Of a DNA stretch of 64,000 nucleotides, positions 62,596 to 64,000 are shown piece after piece. Numbering within the stretch: position 1 is the stretch's first letter; each line of letters starts with the position of its first letter. The notes below the pieces were generated by a model. The model searched no databases and was not told where the DNA came from. It was given only the letters and a program-made list of their open reading frames with translations. The DNA is from Glycomyces lechevalierae (GTDB lineage Bacteria > Actinomycetota > Actinomycetes > Mycobacteriales > Micromonosporaceae): positions 1-64,000 of the forward strand of contig NZ_JAPZVQ010000012.1 in assembly GCF_027622945.1 (NCBI RefSeq). The letters run 5' to 3'. Both the position numbers and the translations under genes were made by a program.

Positions 62596-63669
62596 ATGAG
62601 CACGCCCGCCGATCGTTCGCCGCAGACCAACGACCTGCGCGTCACCTCCTTCCAGCCGCTCGTGGCCCCGGCCGTCCTCCGCGCGGAGCTGCCGCTCGGC
62701 CCAGAGCGTTCCGCCCTGGTCGAGCGCACCCGCCGCGAGGTCAAGCACGTCCTCGACGGCACCGACGACCGCCTCCTCGTCGTCGTCGGCCCCTGCTCGG
62801 TGCACGACGCGGCCGCCGCGAAGGACTACGCGCAGCGTCTCGCCGCCGCCGCGGCCCCGCTCGGGGACGCCCTCATGGTCGTCATGCGCGTGTACTTCGA
62901 GAAGCCCCGCACCACGGTCGGTTGGAAGGGCCTCATCAACGACCCGCACCTCGACGGCACCCACGACGTGGAGCTGGGTCTGCGCCTGGCCCGCCGCGTC
63001 CTGCTCGACGTGCTCGACACGGGCCTGCCGGTCGGCTGCGAGTTCCTCGAGCCGACGAGCCCGCAGCACATCGCCGACGCCGTCTCGTGGGGCGCGATCG
63101 GCGCCCGCACCACCGAGTCGCAGGTGCACCGCCAGCTCGCGTCGGGCCTGTCGATGCCCGTCGGGTTCAAGAACACCACCGACGGCGACCTGACCTCCGC
63201 GATCGACGGCTGCCGGGCCGCCGCCGGTGACCACGTGTTCTTCGGCGTCGACGAGGACGGCCGCGCGTCGATCGTCTCCACCAGCGGCAACCCCGACTGC
63301 CACATCATCCTGCGGGGCGGGCGCGGCGGCCCCAACTACGGGCCCGAGGACGTGCGCGACGCGGTCGGCCTGCTCGCGAAGCACGGCATGCCGCAGCGGC
63401 TCGTCGTCGACGCGAGCCACGCCAACTCCGGGAAGGACCACGTCCGCCAGGCCGAGGTCGTGCGCGAGGTCGCCGCGCGCATCGGCGCGGGGGAGCAGGG
63501 CATCGCCGGTTTGATGATCGAGAGCTTCATCGAGCCCGGCCGCCAGGAGCCCGGCCCGCTCGACACCCTCGCCTACGGCAAGTCCGTGACCGACGCCTGC
63601 GTCGGCTGGGACGAGACCGCGGCGCTCCTCGGCGAGCTCGCCGACGCCGTCCGCCGGTCCCGCGCCTAG
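62596..63669 (+). CDS. aroG: 3-deoxy-7-phosphoheptulonate (DAHP) synthase, class I
   Basis: A 357-aa class I DAHP synthase joining PEP and erythrose 4-phosphate, the entry step of the shikimate pathway. It has VVVGPCSVHD, VVMRVYFEKPRTTVGWKGLINDPHLDGT, GARTTESQVHRQLASGLSMPVGFKN and VDASHANSGKDH, and metal ligands in the GPCSVHD, SHAN and IESF regions. The ATG at 62596 has only a weak GATGGGAA site. It is controlled by the upstream YWRF attenuator. The allosteric type cannot be read from sequence; the symbol is by family. Confidence 0.94.
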   Translation: MSTPADRSPQTNDLRVTSFQPLVAPAVLRAELPLGPERSALVERTRREVKHVLDGTDDRLLVVVGPCSVHDAAAAKDYAQRLAAAAAPLGDALMVVMRVYFEKPRTTVGWKGLINDPHLDGTHDVELGLRLARRVLLDVLDTGLPVGCEFLEPTSPQHIADAVSWGAIGARTTESQVHRQLASGLSMPVGFKNTTDGDLTSAIDGCRAAAGDHVFFGVDEDGRASIVSTSGNPDCHIILRGGRGGPNYGPEDVRDAVGLLAKHGMPQRLVVDASHANSGKDHVRQAEVVREVAARIGAGEQGIAGLMIESFIEPGRQEPGPLDTLAYGKSVTDACVGWDETAALLGELADAVRRSRA

Positions 63670-63677
63670 ACACACCG

Positions 63678-63714
63678 GAAAGGGGCCCGCAGCGTGACGC
63701 TGCAGGCCCCTTTC
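63678..63714 (+). terminator. terminator after the DAHP synthase gene
   Basis: GAAAGGGGCC pairs with GGCCCCTTTC around an inner GCAGCG-TGA-CGCTGC helix, followed by T-rich sequence. Confidence 0.85.
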
Positions 63715-63755
63715 TCCTTGCACGGCTGCGTTTTCCACGAGCCGCTTTCCACGAG

Positions 63756-64000
63756 CTAGGCGATGCGGATGGTGTTCCAGCTCATCGCGGGCAGCTCCAC
63801 ATAGGCCACGCCGTCCTTGACGGTGATGTCGCCGTTGGCGACCGGGGCCACGCGGGTCGGCTCGGCGAGGGTGTTCTTCGCGTCCGGGTCCTCGTCGGTG
63901 AGCGTCGAGCAGGTCAGGTCCGACAGGCCGCCGAGCGAGCCGAGGTCGATCTCGAGGGTCAGCGGCGACTCGAGGTCGCGGTTGACGGCGAACACCGTGA
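63756..64000 (-). CDS. alpha-L-arabinofuranosidase (GH51-type), C-terminal part
   Basis: Only the last ~81 residues are inside the window; the gene starts beyond the right edge. The sequence (VFAVNRDLESPLTLEIDLGSL..., ending ELPAMSWNTIRIA) matches the C-terminal beta-sandwich domain of GH51 arabinofuranosidases, with the closing PAMSWNxIR motif. Together with the GH43 gene at 50206 it suggests use of arabinose-containing polymers. It is convergent with the DAHP synthase gene. Confidence 0.85.
   Translation of the reverse strand, partial: TVFAVNRDLESPLTLEIDLGSLGGLSDLTCSTLTDEDPDAKNTLAEPTRVAPVANGDITVKDGVAYVELPAMSWNTIRIA

Overview
The window looks like a chromosomal segment of a high-GC actinomycete. 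It carries the complete Pup-proteasome system (arc/mpa, dop, pup, prcB, prcA, pafA, pafB, pafC), RbpA, a mycothiol-type maleylpyruvate isomerase family protein, polyprenol-phosphate mannose synthase beside Lnt, and many starts of the form TANNNT, 6-7 nt, then ATG or GTG, as expected for leaderless transcripts. Genus cannot be fixed from the sequence alone. No prophage, integrase, CRISPR array, tRNA gene or secondary-metabolite cluster was found. Most of the window is core genome.

Layout. 1-321: 3' tail of an rRNA operon (23S end, 5S, terminator). 335-2730: a small membrane peptide, a frameshifted carboxymuconolactone-decarboxylase-like gene, and a sugar-porter MFS gene ending at a strong hairpin. 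2750-11876: on the minus strand, a NarL-type histidine kinase/response regulator pair followed by two tandem paralogous MacB-like ABC exporter modules, with a perfect palindrome in front of the modules. 11942-15744: RecB-family nuclease, methyltransferase, site-2 protease, TrmI. 15845-29142: ferredoxin, then the proteasome-pupylation region, DUF3866, pafBC and tatAC. 29223-36896: HAD protein, HelY helicase, VOC protein, 5'-3' exonuclease and a polar amino-acid ABC transporter. 36910-42436: amidohydrolase, a candidate structured RNA, then lnt-ppm-fxsA and convergent rbpA. 42918-52670: membrane-anchored Hsp70-like protein, PadR regulator, MurA-like enzyme, LysR regulator, small proteins, orphan response regulator, YigZ, GH43 arabinanase-type enzyme, ArfB, phosphotransferase. 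52671-53951: about 1.3 kb without a convincing gene. 53952-64000: second Ski2-like helicase (DUF3516 type), two exonuclease III genes, a large membrane protein, a secreted coiled-coil protein, and an aromatic-amino-acid attenuator in front of a DAHP synthase. The window ends inside a GH51 arabinofuranosidase gene.

Functional links. Pup is deamidated by Dop, ligated to targets by PafA, recognised by the ARC/Mpa ATPase and degraded by PrcBA. PafBC is the DNA-damage regulator usually encoded next to pafA. Lnt and Ppm act in lipoprotein acylation and mannosylation. The two-component pair probably controls the ABC exporters beside it.

The most unusual structures are non-coding. There is a 33-bp tandem array starting at the arc stop codon, a 31-bp duplication across the rbpA stop codon, and a long inverted repeat starting at the stop codon of an exonuclease III gene. 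There are also dispersed ~84-bp repeats, a structured RNA candidate before lnt, and a YWRF leader peptide with terminator before the DAHP synthase. No wholly new protein system was recognised.
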